From contig PBLQ01000021.1 in the NCBI GenBank assembly GCA_002721815.1, positions 1 through 64,000 of the forward strand: a stretch of DNA of 64,000 nucleotides. Reading direction: 5' to 3'. The DNA is from Myxococcales bacterium (GTDB taxonomy: Bacteria > Myxococcota > UBA727 > GCA-2721815). The translations under genes were made by a program, and so were the position numbers. The stretch's first letter is position 1. Each line of letters starts with the position of its first letter. Positions 34,689 to 45,300 of the stretch are shown one piece after another. Below the pieces are notes generated by a model, which was not told the DNA's origin, did no database searches, and worked only from the letters and a program-made list of their open reading frames with translations.

Positions 34689-36764
34689 ATGTCCTGGGCC
34701 GATCAAATAGCAGCAAATGATCTCGCGTTGTTGACGCGTCTCAAAACGCTCACTGTGAGCGAACTCGAAGCGCTGGTGGCCCAGCACAACGCCGCGTATT
34801 GGGACAAAAACACCCCAGAAATCTCCGATGAGGCCTACGATCGGCTGGTAGAAGCCTTGCGCAAAGCAGCGCCTGATTCTCCTTTGTTGGTGGCGCTCGG
34901 TGAATCCAGGCCTCAATCTAATGAAAACCGGCGTTTTGATACGGTATCCCACGAAGTGCCCATGCTGTCTTTGGACAAGTGTTACGATGATAAAACCTAT
35001 TTAAAATGGTGTCAGAAAATCAAAGGTGATTTTTTGGCCATGCCCAAGATTGACGGGGTGGCGTGTACCTTGCGGTACGATCAAAAAGGGCAGTTGTTTT
35101 TGGCCGCCACGCGGGGAGATGGCAAGCAAGGCGACGATATCACACAAAATGTTTTGCAAATTGACGACATCCCCAATCAAGTGTCGCCTGAGTTGGTGGC
35201 AAAAAACTTGGAAGCGGGCCGCACCTACATGGAAGTACGTGGTGAGGTGTTCATGTTGCTCTCACGGTTTCATGCGCACTACGCCGAAGATTTTGCCAAC
35301 CCGCGCAACTTGGCGGCGGGCTCTCTAAAGCAAAAAGACCCACAGAAAACCAACGAAGCGGGGCTTTCCTTTTTTCCTTACGGGGCCATGTATTTGGCAT
35401 TGGATTCCGAAATTGAAAAAGTGCGGCTTTTGGCCAAAATGGGTTTTCGCGAAATCCCCACACTTTTGCTTTCTGTCGATGACGATTTAACCCAAGGTCA
35501 TTTGCATTTTGCATCGCAACGAGACCAGCTGGACTACGAAACCGATGGGGTGGTGATCCGTGCCGATGCGGTCTCAGAGCAAGCACGCATGGGAGAAACA
35601 GCGCACCACCCCAAATGGGCCATCGCTTACAAATTTCAAGGCGAATCCGCACAAACAAAGTTGGAAGAGGTCACGTGGTCTTTGGGACGAACCGGGGTGA
35701 TCACACCCGTGGCCGTGGTGGCCCCGGTGGTGGTGTCAGGCGCCACGGTCACCCGAGCCTCTTTGCACAACCTGGCCATTCTCAACAATTTAGAACTGAC
35801 CCAAAACGCATTGGTGGAAGTGGTGCGCCGGGGAGGGGTGATTCCCCACGTTGAACGGGTGTTGAGTGCAGGGGCGGGGGCTGTTGTTGCGCCGACGGAT
35901 TGTCCATCATGTGGCGGGCAAACCTTGGTCCAGGGCGATTTCCTTTATTGCGCGAACCCAGACCAATGCGAGGCTGTCATTAAAGGACGGGTGGCGTATT
36001 TTTGTTCGGTGATCGATTTGCAAGGGCTCGGCGATAAACATTTGTCCGGGTTGATTCAAAAAGATTTGTTGCGCACCCCTGCGGACCTTTACGCGCTTAG
36101 CGTCAATCAACTGGAACAATTGGAGCGGATGGGCCCGAAGTTGGCGGCGAAAATTGTGACGGAAGTTCAAAATAAAAAAGAACTACCGCCCGCCGTGTTT
36201 TTGGCGGCTTTGGGCATCCCTGAAATTGGCCCCACGGTGGCAGAAACATTGTGCGATGCTTTTGGTGGCTTCGAACCCTTGTTCGCGGTGACTGAAGAAG
36301 ACATTCAAAATGTTCACGGTATGGGTGAAGCCATTGCAGCCGCATTGGTGACGGGGCTGCGTGGGCGTCGCGACGAAATTGATGCCATGTTGAGGGTTGT
36401 CACTCTGGTGCAGCCTCAAAAGCCCAAGGCAGGTGAGCTTTTGTTCGAGGGCCTGAGTTTTGTGTTCACTGGCAAGATGGCGCAGTTGGATCGAAAGTCA
36501 GCCCAAAAAGCGGTGCAGGCTCAGGGTGGCAAGACCCCTTCGGGCGTTTCAAAAGACCTTAGCTACCTGGTGGTGGGGGATGATGGGTCGCCTTTGCTCG
36601 GCGAAGGACAAATGAGCACCAAGCAAAAAAAAGCCGAGGCGCTGGTAGAAAAAGGGGCGAGCATTCGCATTATCAGTGAAACGGATTTTCTGAAAATAAT
36701 GGCCGGTGAGACGGAGGCATCCTCTGAGCCTTCTGTGCCCGTAGACCAATTGAGTTTGCTTTAA
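34689..36764 (+). CDS. ligA: NAD+-dependent DNA ligase
   Basis: A 691-residue replicative ligase of normal length. The adenylation lysine is K120 in MPKIDGVACTLRY; an NAD-binding Ia-type domain precedes it (YWDKNTPEISDEAYD). An OB fold follows, then a zinc finger with C-P-S-C and CANPDQC cysteines, helix-hairpin-helix repeats near 500-580 (LGIPEIGPTVAETL) and a C-terminal BRCT domain at about 600-680 (FVFTGKM, GGKTPSGVSKDLSYLVVGDD). It seals nicks in replication and repair. AAGGG sits unusually close (about 3 bases) to the ATG. Confidence 0.95.
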   Translation: MSWADQIAANDLALLTRLKTLTVSELEALVAQHNAAYWDKNTPEISDEAYDRLVEALRKAAPDSPLLVALGESRPQSNENRRFDTVSHEVPMLSLDKCYDDKTYLKWCQKIKGDFLAMPKIDGVACTLRYDQKGQLFLAATRGDGKQGDDITQNVLQIDDIPNQVSPELVAKNLEAGRTYMEVRGEVFMLLSRFHAHYAEDFANPRNLAAGSLKQKDPQKTNEAGLSFFPYGAMYLALDSEIEKVRLLAKMGFREIPTLLLSVDDDLTQGHLHFASQRDQLDYETDGVVIRADAVSEQARMGETAHHPKWAIAYKFQGESAQTKLEEVTWSLGRTGVITPVAVVAPVVVSGATVTRASLHNLAILNNLELTQNALVEVVRRGGVIPHVERVLSAGAGAVVAPTDCPSCGGQTLVQGDFLYCANPDQCEAVIKGRVAYFCSVIDLQGLGDKHLSGLIQKDLLRTPADLYALSVNQLEQLERMGPKLAAKIVTEVQNKKELPPAVFLAALGIPEIGPTVAETLCDAFGGFEPLFAVTEEDIQNVHGMGEAIAAALVTGLRGRRDEIDAMLRVVTLVQPQKPKAGELLFEGLSFVFTGKMAQLDRKSAQKAVQAQGGKTPSGVSKDLSYLVVGDDGSPLLGEGQMSTKQKKAEALVEKGASIRIISETDFLKIMAGETEASSEPSVPVDQLSLL

Positions 36765-36768
36765 GCGG

Positions 36769-36834
36769 CCCCGTGACATCGGACAACCGACCGACCCATG
36801 ATCGCAAGGTCAGCGACCGCTGAAGGGCACGGGG
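36769..36834. other. Candidate structured element after ligA
   Basis: CCCCGTG (36769-36775) pairs with CACGGGG (36828-36834), enclosing a small hairpin TCGG-ACAA-CCGA and AGCG-ACC-GCT. It lies in the 254-base gap between ligA and the next gene and has no following U-run. A T-loop is missing, so it is not a tRNA. It could be a leader element of the downstream operon or a chance structure. Confidence 0.3.
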
Positions 36835-37018
36835 GACCGAACTCCTAACTGTCTGTTTTATAATCGTCTTTTCTTGTTTAGACGCTTGTATAGGGTTGGG
36901 GTTTGACGACTTGGAAAACAAAAAGAGAGGGGACACCCGATTGACCCGCCCCTTCAGTTTGGTAGTCACAACCTTTAAATCGCGAGTTTTTGGGCGCGAT
37001 CCAGCCGAAGAGGTTTAC

Positions 37019-38092
37019 ATGAGATTAAAAACCGGTCCTTTTGCTTTGTCCTGGTTCACATTTTGCTTCTTGTTCGCGGTTTCATTCTCAACCCCCCTGC
37101 AGGCCCAAGGCCTTTTAGACCCCAACGACCCCAACAACGCACTCGGTGGTGCGGGTGATAGCCAAGCCGCAGTATTCCCCTTAAGCGCCAATGTCATTTT
37201 GAGTAACTCCGTGGGCATTGGGACCTTCATGCCGGAATACCAACGCATGCCTTCTTGGGGAACCGGTTTGACTCTGATGATGGGTGTTAATGTGCCAGGG
37301 GTCGGTGTTGTTCCGCGCGGCCGGTTTAACTTGGCGTCTTCGATATCTGTTCCTTGGTTGTTGGCGTTTAATGGGGGTAATAACGCCAACCTCAATCAGC
37401 CCATGGTTGGCGATGTCAGAGCACTGTACGCACTGGGGTCGATTTGGCGTATTGCGCCGCTTAAGCTCAACGTGGGCTGGTCTGGTGGGGCATCCTTACC
37501 CACTTCCATGCGGTCTCGTTATAATAATCTTGCCACCACACTCCGAACGGCCATCCCCATTAGTTTCTCCGGCTTGAACCCGGTGTCCGTTATTTGGATC
37601 CCAAGCTTTGGGTATAACGTTTACACCCGAGCCACCCCGCTTACCCAACGCATGAACAGTGAAGAAGAAGCGAATGCCTTTTTGGTGGTGTGTCGTCCGC
37701 AGGAAGTCCTGGGGGAAAACATGTGCATGCGCCGTGGTCGCCCTTCTGATTATCGCCTATCCAATACGATCGCTTTGGGCTACGGCATTGGTGGCGGGCA
37801 CAGTGTGGGCATGAGCCTCACTTGGAGTATGGGATTCCTTCGGGCGCTCAGCGAGGCCCCAGAACTCCAGAGTCAATATGCTTCAGACCAAAACTTTACC
37901 GAGTCTATGTTCGGTAGCATCAACTACAACTATGTGTTCAAAAACCCATTGGCGCCAGTGCTGGGTTTTGCATTGAGCACTGGTGGGCCTCCGTACACGC
38001 CCACTGGCGAAATGCGCTTTTGGTTTTTTGATCACATCACGCCATCCAACAACCTCACGCAGATCGGTATGAATCTGTCTTGGCGCATGTAA
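37019..38092 (+). CDS. Exported, probably outer-membrane beta-barrel protein
   Basis: ATG 37019 follows GAAGAGG at 5 bases and opens a signal peptide ending near LQAQGLL; the long frame from 36896 is not supported. The mature protein of about 330 residues is rich in alternating polar/hydrophobic segments with Gly, Tyr and Trp (GYGIGGGHSVGMSLTWSMGF, MRFWFFDHITPSNN), and ends in WRM near the C-terminus, all consistent with a transmembrane beta barrel. No named family is recognised. It lies 27 bases before the first giant metzincin gene and is probably co-transcribed, so it may be the membrane partner of those lipoproteins. Confidence 0.72.
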   Translation: MRLKTGPFALSWFTFCFLFAVSFSTPLQAQGLLDPNDPNNALGGAGDSQAAVFPLSANVILSNSVGIGTFMPEYQRMPSWGTGLTLMMGVNVPGVGVVPRGRFNLASSISVPWLLAFNGGNNANLNQPMVGDVRALYALGSIWRIAPLKLNVGWSGGASLPTSMRSRYNNLATTLRTAIPISFSGLNPVSVIWIPSFGYNVYTRATPLTQRMNSEEEANAFLVVCRPQEVLGENMCMRRGRPSDYRLSNTIALGYGIGGGHSVGMSLTWSMGFLRALSEAPELQSQYASDQNFTESMFGSINYNYVFKNPLAPVLGFALSTGGPPYTPTGEMRFWFFDHITPSNNLTQIGMNLSWRM

Positions 38093-38118
38093 AAAAGATT
38101 TTTCAAGGAGAACGCAAC

Positions 38119-41100
38119 ATGAAGTTTTCACTGACCCGACCCGCCACTGTCCTCGTTGCTTTGAGCATAGCGCTGCTCACCGTTTCATCGGGGTGTTCCA
38201 ACCGGAATGATACCATCAATCGGATTACAGATCCGTACTGGGATAAATCGGATTTTAACAAGAATTGGCAAACACAGCCTTTGGGTGAAGCTGTTTGGCA
38301 CATGCGTAAAACCATTACGGACACCGGTATCAACGAGGGTCGTATGGGTATTGCGGACGGAGATTGGTTACAGGTCGAACGTTTGCGTTGGGAAATCACC
38401 GAGCGCGCCCTGATTGGCTGGCGTGATTACGTGGCCGTGCCCGGCGCCGATGGTGACCAACTCGAAGGCGGCGCTGACATGATGCGGGGCGAGCGCGTGA
38501 TCTCTTTTCCCATCACGGGCCACTTCGACCTTCGTAAAGCCTACGATGCTGTGACCGGTCAAGAAAGCAATGTATTGGTGGAAAACCGCGAGAAGCCTTG
38601 GTACGACCGAGCATTTTTCCGCGTGGAATGGTCAAGAACCCTGGCATTTAGATCGTTGGTACCTCGAAACGGCTACACCGTTCAGCACAACGATCCGGCC
38701 GACCCCGATCGGTGGCGTTTCGAAATGAACGACGGCTACTTTGAAGCCACCACGCGCCAGGAATGGCCCACTGATATTTACGGTTACTTCGGATATTACG
38801 ACCCCAACTATGCTTATGATGAATATGCATCAGTGCTTAACATTCGTTGGAGCTTCAAAAAGGTTGATCCAGCCAACGATTACCAGCCTCTTCATTTCCC
38901 CGATCATGTGGTGATGCTCGATGAAAATGGTGATGAGATTCGAGATGAGAATGGTTTGGCCAAGCGCATGCCTATTTTTGAAAAGTTTGGCCTGTACCGG
39001 GTGAATTTTGAAGGGCGAAAAACCTGGGACGAAGAACGCGCCATGTTGACCAGTGGCATGGACTACAACGTGACTCGCTTTAATATTTGGGAAGAAAGTG
39101 TGGATTCAGACGGCGATGTGATTCCGCTCCACAAGCGAACCGTTAAGCCCATCGTCTATTATCCCAACGTTCAACACCCCGAAGACCTGCTCGATGTTTC
39201 AGAAACGGTCATTGGTGAGTGGAACAAAGCCTTCCAAGAAATGTACTACGCCATTCACGACGAAGCCGGTACCGGAAAATACGACTCTGTAGACGACGTG
39301 GATGTGGAGCTGGTGGAGTTTCGCAAAAACAGTTGTCACATCGATAATGTGGTCAAGGTTGTGGCTGATTTAGAGGCCGACGTGGCAGACAAAGTGCAAT
39401 CCGCTGCTGGTTTCACGGCCGATGAAATCAAGTCGCGCATGTCGGATATCTGGAGTGGCGATAACCCAGCGACTTTTACCCAAAAAACCGACGACGAAGA
39501 CCAAGCGCATTTGGACTTAGAACGCATCTGTACTGCTTTGGAATGGTACACCGCAGATGATGAAACGCCCTTCCGTTACCAGCGCCCCGGCGATCTGCGT
39601 TACAACATTATTAACTTGGTGCTGAAGCGCGCTCAAACTGGATGGCTTGGTTTGGGACCCATGCTTGCAGACCCCGTCTCCGGTGAAACCATTCAGGCCG
39701 TTTCTAACATTAACATGGCTTACTTGGATTACAGTGCCGCCAACGCGGCTCGCCAAATGGGAACTCAGTTGGGCGAGCTGGAGTTGAATGATTTGGTTCG
39801 AGGCTTCGACATTCAGCAATACACCCGTGAGCATCTTGCTCAGGTTTCCACGGTGGCTAAAGGTGTTCCCACCGAGCACATCATGCAAGAGATGGATCAG
39901 CGCATGGACAACTTGCGCGAGGCTGGACAGCTTTTCCAAGAAATTTCACCCAACTACGACCGGGCCCAACGCGATCGCTTGGTGGGCACGCCTGTAGAGC
40001 TCAAAATGATTGCACCTGATGATGTGGCATTATTTGGTGGCATCGGTCCTGATGCGGACATGCTCACCGACGACTTAGACGATTTGTTGTTGGACAAGGT
40101 GTCACCATTTAGAGAGGGCAACCTGTGGGAGGGGCTGCGTGCTGATGAACAGCGCTTGGCTGAGCAAGTCAAAATGCCCTTTGACGGGCCTGAATTTGTA
40201 GACCAACTCACAGTGGGTATTTCATTACAGTATCGCGATATGAGCTACGAAGAGCGCTTTAATGCGATTCGTCGCGCGACTTTCCGTTCTGTGTTGCTAC
40301 ACGAGCTGGGTCACAACATGGGCTTGGGTCACAACATGGCAGGCAGTGGCGATGCCCTAAACTTTGGCCCTCGTTTTTGGTACGTCCAATCCTTGGACCC
40401 TGATTTATTCACTGCTGCTAACACCGAAGGCGTCTCAGCCGCGGACAAAGAGCAACTGGAGCTGTGCTTGGCCGAAATGGATGGAGACGACCCCAAAGAC
40501 TTGGTGAACCTGCACGATGGCTTTACGATGACCACGCAAGATTGTTTGCGTCAACAAGAAGGCATGTACTCCTCCATCATGGATTACCATACCTCCTGGA
40601 ACTCCGACAACAATGGACTGGGTCCTTACGACATCGCCGCCATTAAGTTTGGCTATGCCCAGTTGGTGGAAACTTTCCCGGAAGAAAACATTGTTGCCAG
40701 TGGTAACATGAAGGATTGGATCTTCCTGAACGACTGGCGTGATATTCCCCAAGACTTGGTCGCGAACACCGACGCCATTCAAACCCGCGGGCATTACAAA
40801 TATGATTGGGGACAAGCATCCACCCAAATGACGCCACCGACCAATGAAGTACCTTACAAATACTGCTTGGATTCGGGTGGTAACTTTGGTCCGGAGTGTA
40901 AGGCCTGGGATTTCGGTCCCGATTTCCGTACCCGCGCGAAATGGATGGAAACCACTTACTGGCAATACTATTTCTTCAGTCACTTTTCACGGGACCGGTT
41001 GTGGGATTGGCGCCGTGGTGCATGGCAAGGTCCGGTGAACCGAGACCTTCGTGTTTTCCTCAACTACAACCAGATCATGAAATGGTACTATTTCTACAAG

Positions 41101-42315
41101 GCCACCATGCCGGAGTTTGAAGGTTCTTACGCTGAGCAAGACTTTTTACAGGCCACCATGATGGGGCTGAACCACTACAGTCACGTATTGGGTCACCCCT
41201 CTTCCGGTGAGTTCATTAATGTTCCACGTTTCTCGGTGGAGACGTTGATGTGGGACACTGTTCCCGCCGATGGTACTGGCGACCGATTTGAGGTGACCGA
41301 TAAAATGATACCTTATGATTGGTTGGGAACTTGTACCGCCTACTACGCCGCCGATGTGGAGAATGGTATTCCTACCGAAGCATCCGATGGCTTCACTTTG
41401 ACCAGCATTCCTTTGGGCGACGGACGTCCCTTCTTCGCTGAGTGGACTGATGATTATGAAGACTGGTACGTGTCTTACATCGGTTCCTTCTATCCCAAGC
41501 GCTATGTGGGATTGGCCATGGGCTCATCTTACTCCTTCTTCCCACGTGTCCAAACCATCGACGACCGGCGCTTTTTCCATGTGAACTGGTACCGTTTGTT
41601 CCCCAAGCAAGTGGCTAAAATGATGCATTCGGTTATTACCAGCAATAACTTTGCTTATGGGCCTGTGGTGGATCCTGACGGCAACTTTCAGCATCGCGAT
41701 CTGATTGACCCCGCGACCGGCGACTCACCTGACTATACCGGTTACAAGCAAGTTTACCCTTATGTGTCCAGTTACCTTTCTTACTATGCGATGGTGGATG
41801 CGGCATTCAGCATGTCTTACACCGGCGACGGACAGTTGGACATGGTGGACATGATGCGCGTGGCATTGGAAGGCTCTGAAGATGATTTGTCAGCCTTTGA
41901 AGATGCTGACCCCGCCGATGTCTCCACTTTTGTGCATCCGGTCAGTGGTCTCACATATCGCGCATTAAAGGTGGGCGATACGCCAGTTGGTTTTGACATG
42001 GTGGAGCGCTTGAATACTCATAAAGATCGTTACCTGCGTTTGAAGGCCTGCGTGGAGGATGAAGCTCTGAGAACCGTTGACACCTATTGTCACTGTATCG
42101 AGACATCAACACCTGCGGGCTATTGTTGCAATGAGCGCAATGATGATTGTTTAGAACCTTATACCTTGGTGCCTGGCTCCGAAGAGGCCGGAGAAGAATG
42201 CACCTTGGCTGATTTACAAGACCGTCGCGACTCTGCCCAAGAGCGCATGAACCTGGCTGCCGATTTGGTGGATGATTTACGATTCTTTGTTCAAAGATTC
42301 GACAACCGCTTCTAG
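38119..42315 (+). CDS. Giant metzincin-type zinc metalloprotease lipoprotein, copy 1
   Basis: ATG 38119 has AAGGAG 8 bases upstream and starts a lipoprotein signal peptide with SSGC; the earlier in-frame start 38080 is rejected. The product has 1,398 residues. The zinc motif is H728-E-L-G-H732-N-M-G-L-G-H738, with the Met-turn M821 in SSIMDYH, a metzincin signature. A paralogue follows. N-terminal RITDPYWDKSDF, a long middle region and a C-terminal Cys-rich and helical part flank the domain. Related families (DUF5117/DUF4953-type zinc proteases) are known in other phyla; this is probably a surface protease with the barrel protein upstream. Confidence 0.88.
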   Translation: MKFSLTRPATVLVALSIALLTVSSGCSNRNDTINRITDPYWDKSDFNKNWQTQPLGEAVWHMRKTITDTGINEGRMGIADGDWLQVERLRWEITERALIGWRDYVAVPGADGDQLEGGADMMRGERVISFPITGHFDLRKAYDAVTGQESNVLVENREKPWYDRAFFRVEWSRTLAFRSLVPRNGYTVQHNDPADPDRWRFEMNDGYFEATTRQEWPTDIYGYFGYYDPNYAYDEYASVLNIRWSFKKVDPANDYQPLHFPDHVVMLDENGDEIRDENGLAKRMPIFEKFGLYRVNFEGRKTWDEERAMLTSGMDYNVTRFNIWEESVDSDGDVIPLHKRTVKPIVYYPNVQHPEDLLDVSETVIGEWNKAFQEMYYAIHDEAGTGKYDSVDDVDVELVEFRKNSCHIDNVVKVVADLEADVADKVQSAAGFTADEIKSRMSDIWSGDNPATFTQKTDDEDQAHLDLERICTALEWYTADDETPFRYQRPGDLRYNIINLVLKRAQTGWLGLGPMLADPVSGETIQAVSNINMAYLDYSAANAARQMGTQLGELELNDLVRGFDIQQYTREHLAQVSTVAKGVPTEHIMQEMDQRMDNLREAGQLFQEISPNYDRAQRDRLVGTPVELKMIAPDDVALFGGIGPDADMLTDDLDDLLLDKVSPFREGNLWEGLRADEQRLAEQVKMPFDGPEFVDQLTVGISLQYRDMSYEERFNAIRRATFRSVLLHELGHNMGLGHNMAGSGDALNFGPRFWYVQSLDPDLFTAANTEGVSAADKEQLELCLAEMDGDDPKDLVNLHDGFTMTTQDCLRQQEGMYSSIMDYHTSWNSDNNGLGPYDIAAIKFGYAQLVETFPEENIVASGNMKDWIFLNDWRDIPQDLVANTDAIQTRGHYKYDWGQASTQMTPPTNEVPYKYCLDSGGNFGPECKAWDFGPDFRTRAKWMETTYWQYYFFSHFSRDRLWDWRRGAWQGPVNRDLRVFLNYNQIMKWYYFYKATMPEFEGSYAEQDFLQATMMGLNHYSHVLGHPSSGEFINVPRFSVETLMWDTVPADGTGDRFEVTDKMIPYDWLGTCTAYYAADVENGIPTEASDGFTLTSIPLGDGRPFFAEWTDDYEDWYVSYIGSFYPKRYVGLAMGSSYSFFPRVQTIDDRRFFHVNWYRLFPKQVAKMMHSVITSNNFAYGPVVDPDGNFQHRDLIDPATGDSPDYTGYKQVYPYVSSYLSYYAMVDAAFSMSYTGDGQLDMVDMMRVALEGSEDDLSAFEDADPADVSTFVHPVSGLTYRALKVGDTPVGFDMVERLNTHKDRYLRLKACVEDEALRTVDTYCHCIETSTPAGYCCNERNDDCLEPYTLVPGSEEAGEECTLADLQDRRDSAQERMNLAADLVDDLRFFVQRFDNRF

Positions 42316-42342
42316 GCATAAAGGATAATGGAGATGATTCAG

Positions 42343-45300
42343 ATGAAAAATAATCAACAAAAACTTTTTCGCTCTCGTTTCCCTGCCTTGGGCCTGGTTT
42401 TGGCACTGTTGGCGGGTATGGGATGTGCGCAAGAAATTGTGGACATCAATCGAGTTCAACCCAACTACGTGGACAAGAGCACCTTTACAGGTGAGTGGTA
42501 CCACCGTGCAGTGGTGGTGGATAAGCAATTCTCATCCGGCTATCCCTTTGTGGGTTACCAGGGCGACATGGAGCGCATCGTGTGGGAGATTACCCGAGAT
42601 GCATTGCTCGTGTTTCGGTCCTACAGCAAAGCACCCGGCGCTGAAGGCGGCGATGCTGGTTCGCAAACTTTGATCGCATCCTTTCCCATTCAAAAGCACT
42701 TTGACATTCGTCGTGAATACAACCCTGCGAATGGGCGGGAAAGCAATGTGGTTTCTGAGAACGATTTCGATAACCCCTGGTGGGAACGGCAATACATGCG
42801 CGTGGACTGGTCGAACAACACCGTTCAGGATTACGACCTGAATGGCTGGGTCCGATTCTACATGGGGTCTGAAGGAACCACCACTCGCAATGCAGAAAAC
42901 GATACCACCAACCCATGGCGCGTTCGCCTCTCAAATGATTACATTGAAACCACCGTTGAGGCCAATATGGCCATGACGCCGCGAGCGTGTAACGCCACCG
43001 GTGATTGGTACGTGACCTGCAGCACCAATTTGGCGCCATCGACCCGTTACAAACTCTCGTTTATGCGCATCGATCCCAAAGACGACTATGAGCCCTTGCT
43101 TTACCCCGATTACCAGTCGATTCGGTACGGATTGCGCACCACGGCCACTGGTGAAACGGAGTTCTGTTATGAGGACGAAGAGGGCTGTGAGGCACGCGAT
43201 CTATGGTTGTACTACAATCCTTTTGGCGACTATGAGATCTGTGATCCCACCCGGCACGATGTGGACGAGTGCTTTCAAGAAACCACTCGCATTCATTCTC
43301 GCTTTGGGTATTTCAGAACCGAACGCTTTTTGTACGACCGTGAAAATGGGACCACCCTTTCTGCTCGAGAGCAGTTGGCCAACCGTTGGAACATTTGGGA
43401 AAAAAGCTTTGATGAAGACGGCGAGCCAATCCCCTACGCCGACCGAACCATCAAGCCCATTGTCTACCATTTGAACGTAATGTTCCCAGAGGATTTGCAT
43501 CCCGAAATTCGTTCTATCGAAGCCGATTGGAACGGCGCCTTCGTGAATTTGCTCGATGCACTTGGTGTCGAAACGGATGAAAATACCGAAGTGTTCAAAA
43601 TTGTCGAAAACAGTTGTTCCCTTAAGTCAGTGAAAGACTTCGCGGACAAGCACGACTTAAACGGTGAGTTAGAGTCTGCGGGTATTTACCCGGTGGCTTA
43701 CGGCAACCTTGAGCGCGCCTGTGCGGTGCTCGAATATCATACGGCAGGTACGGATCATGCCTTCACCTGGGAGCAGTTGGGCGATCTGCGTTACAGCTTT
43801 CTGAACTGGACGCATAAAGCCGAACAGTCCAGCCCGTTGGGCTACGGCCCGTCTTCTGCAGATCCTTTGACGGGACAAATCGTTTCAGCCAATGCCAACG
43901 TGTACGGCACGGTGGTCAACCGCTACGCAGCTTGGGCAGCAGACATCGTTGAACTTATCAACGGTGAAATCGACGAGAATGATATCCTCAATGGCACCAA
44001 TGCGCGGGAGCACATCGAAAATGCCCGTCAGCGCTGGCACAAAAAACTTTCGCCTGAAAAGCTGGCTCAGTTCAAAGACTTGTTTCATCAACGCACCGAG
44101 CACCTCAGTGACGAACAATACCTGGTGGAACGCCCCTTGCACGCCGTGAATGAGAACATGCACTTGTTGAAAGACTTAGGCTTTGACGAAGAATTGCTCA
44201 TGACCGAAGATGTTTTGCGCATGATGGCCGGTCCAGAGCTGTACCAGCCCGGTCAGGATATCAACGATGAGGCATGGGAACGTGCGCGCCCGTCCAACTG
44301 GGGACGTGCAATGGTTCCAGATGATGCGTACCGTCAAGGGAGCGGACACTTGGGCGACCCCGAAGAGGGCCACGCTCACAGTCACACCGGCGGCATTCAC
44401 GCTTTCGCCCAAAAAGAAGACTTCTTGGGCCGACAGAACTTCTGTTTCCTAGAGGAGATGGTTGAGCCGGCCATTGCCGATTTGGCGCTCTCCCTGCAAG
44501 GAAAATCCCGAGAAGAGGTCTATAACGCGGTACGAAAGAGTGTGTTCCAGGGCGTGATGGCTCACGAAATCGGTCACACCGTTGGCCTGCGTCACAACTT
44601 TGAAGGTTCTGCAGATCCGCTGAACTTCTTTTCTCAGTTCTGGGACGTGAACACGGCAGACAAGTACCAGTCACGAATTACCGAGAGCAGCCATGAGCAG
44701 CGCTACTCTTCCATTATGGATTACCATCAACGTTTCAACAGTGATTTTGGTGGAATCGGTTTGTACGACAAGGCCGCTATTGCCTTCGGTTATGGCCAAA
44801 TGATGGAGGTCTTTGATGAACGCGCAGGAAGTTTTGTGCCCACACAGTTCTATAATAATCTGGGCTTGTTTGATTATGATGATTTGCCGTACCTCTTCGA
44901 AGGGGCGGCGAATGACCCAGTGTACAATGAATACCGTGCTGCATACGACGCTTATTGGGGGGGAGACCGAACGGCCTCTATCAATATTAAAGACCTGGGC
45001 TTAAATCCCACCCAAGGTAAAACCAACATGTACCAACGGCGCATGGTACCTTGGACGGATCAAGTGAAACACATCACCTACCGTGAAATAGCCTCTTCTT
45101 TGGGACTGGGCTCCACCACCTTTGAGAATTCGACGTCTGCGCTCCAATGGGAAGTGCCGTACCAATACTGTACCGACCAGTTTGCTTGGGGCGGAAACCT
45201 GACCTGTAACCGATGGGATATGGGCGCGACCTCGTCCGAAATCGTGTCCAACGCTGCAGAAATGTATGATGCCTATTACATTTTCAATAATTTCCGGCGT

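Noticed and set aside
36769-36834. tRNA-like reading of the structure after ligA
   Set aside because: A 7-bp outer stem is present, but there is no T-loop, anticodon arm or D-arm on either strand.
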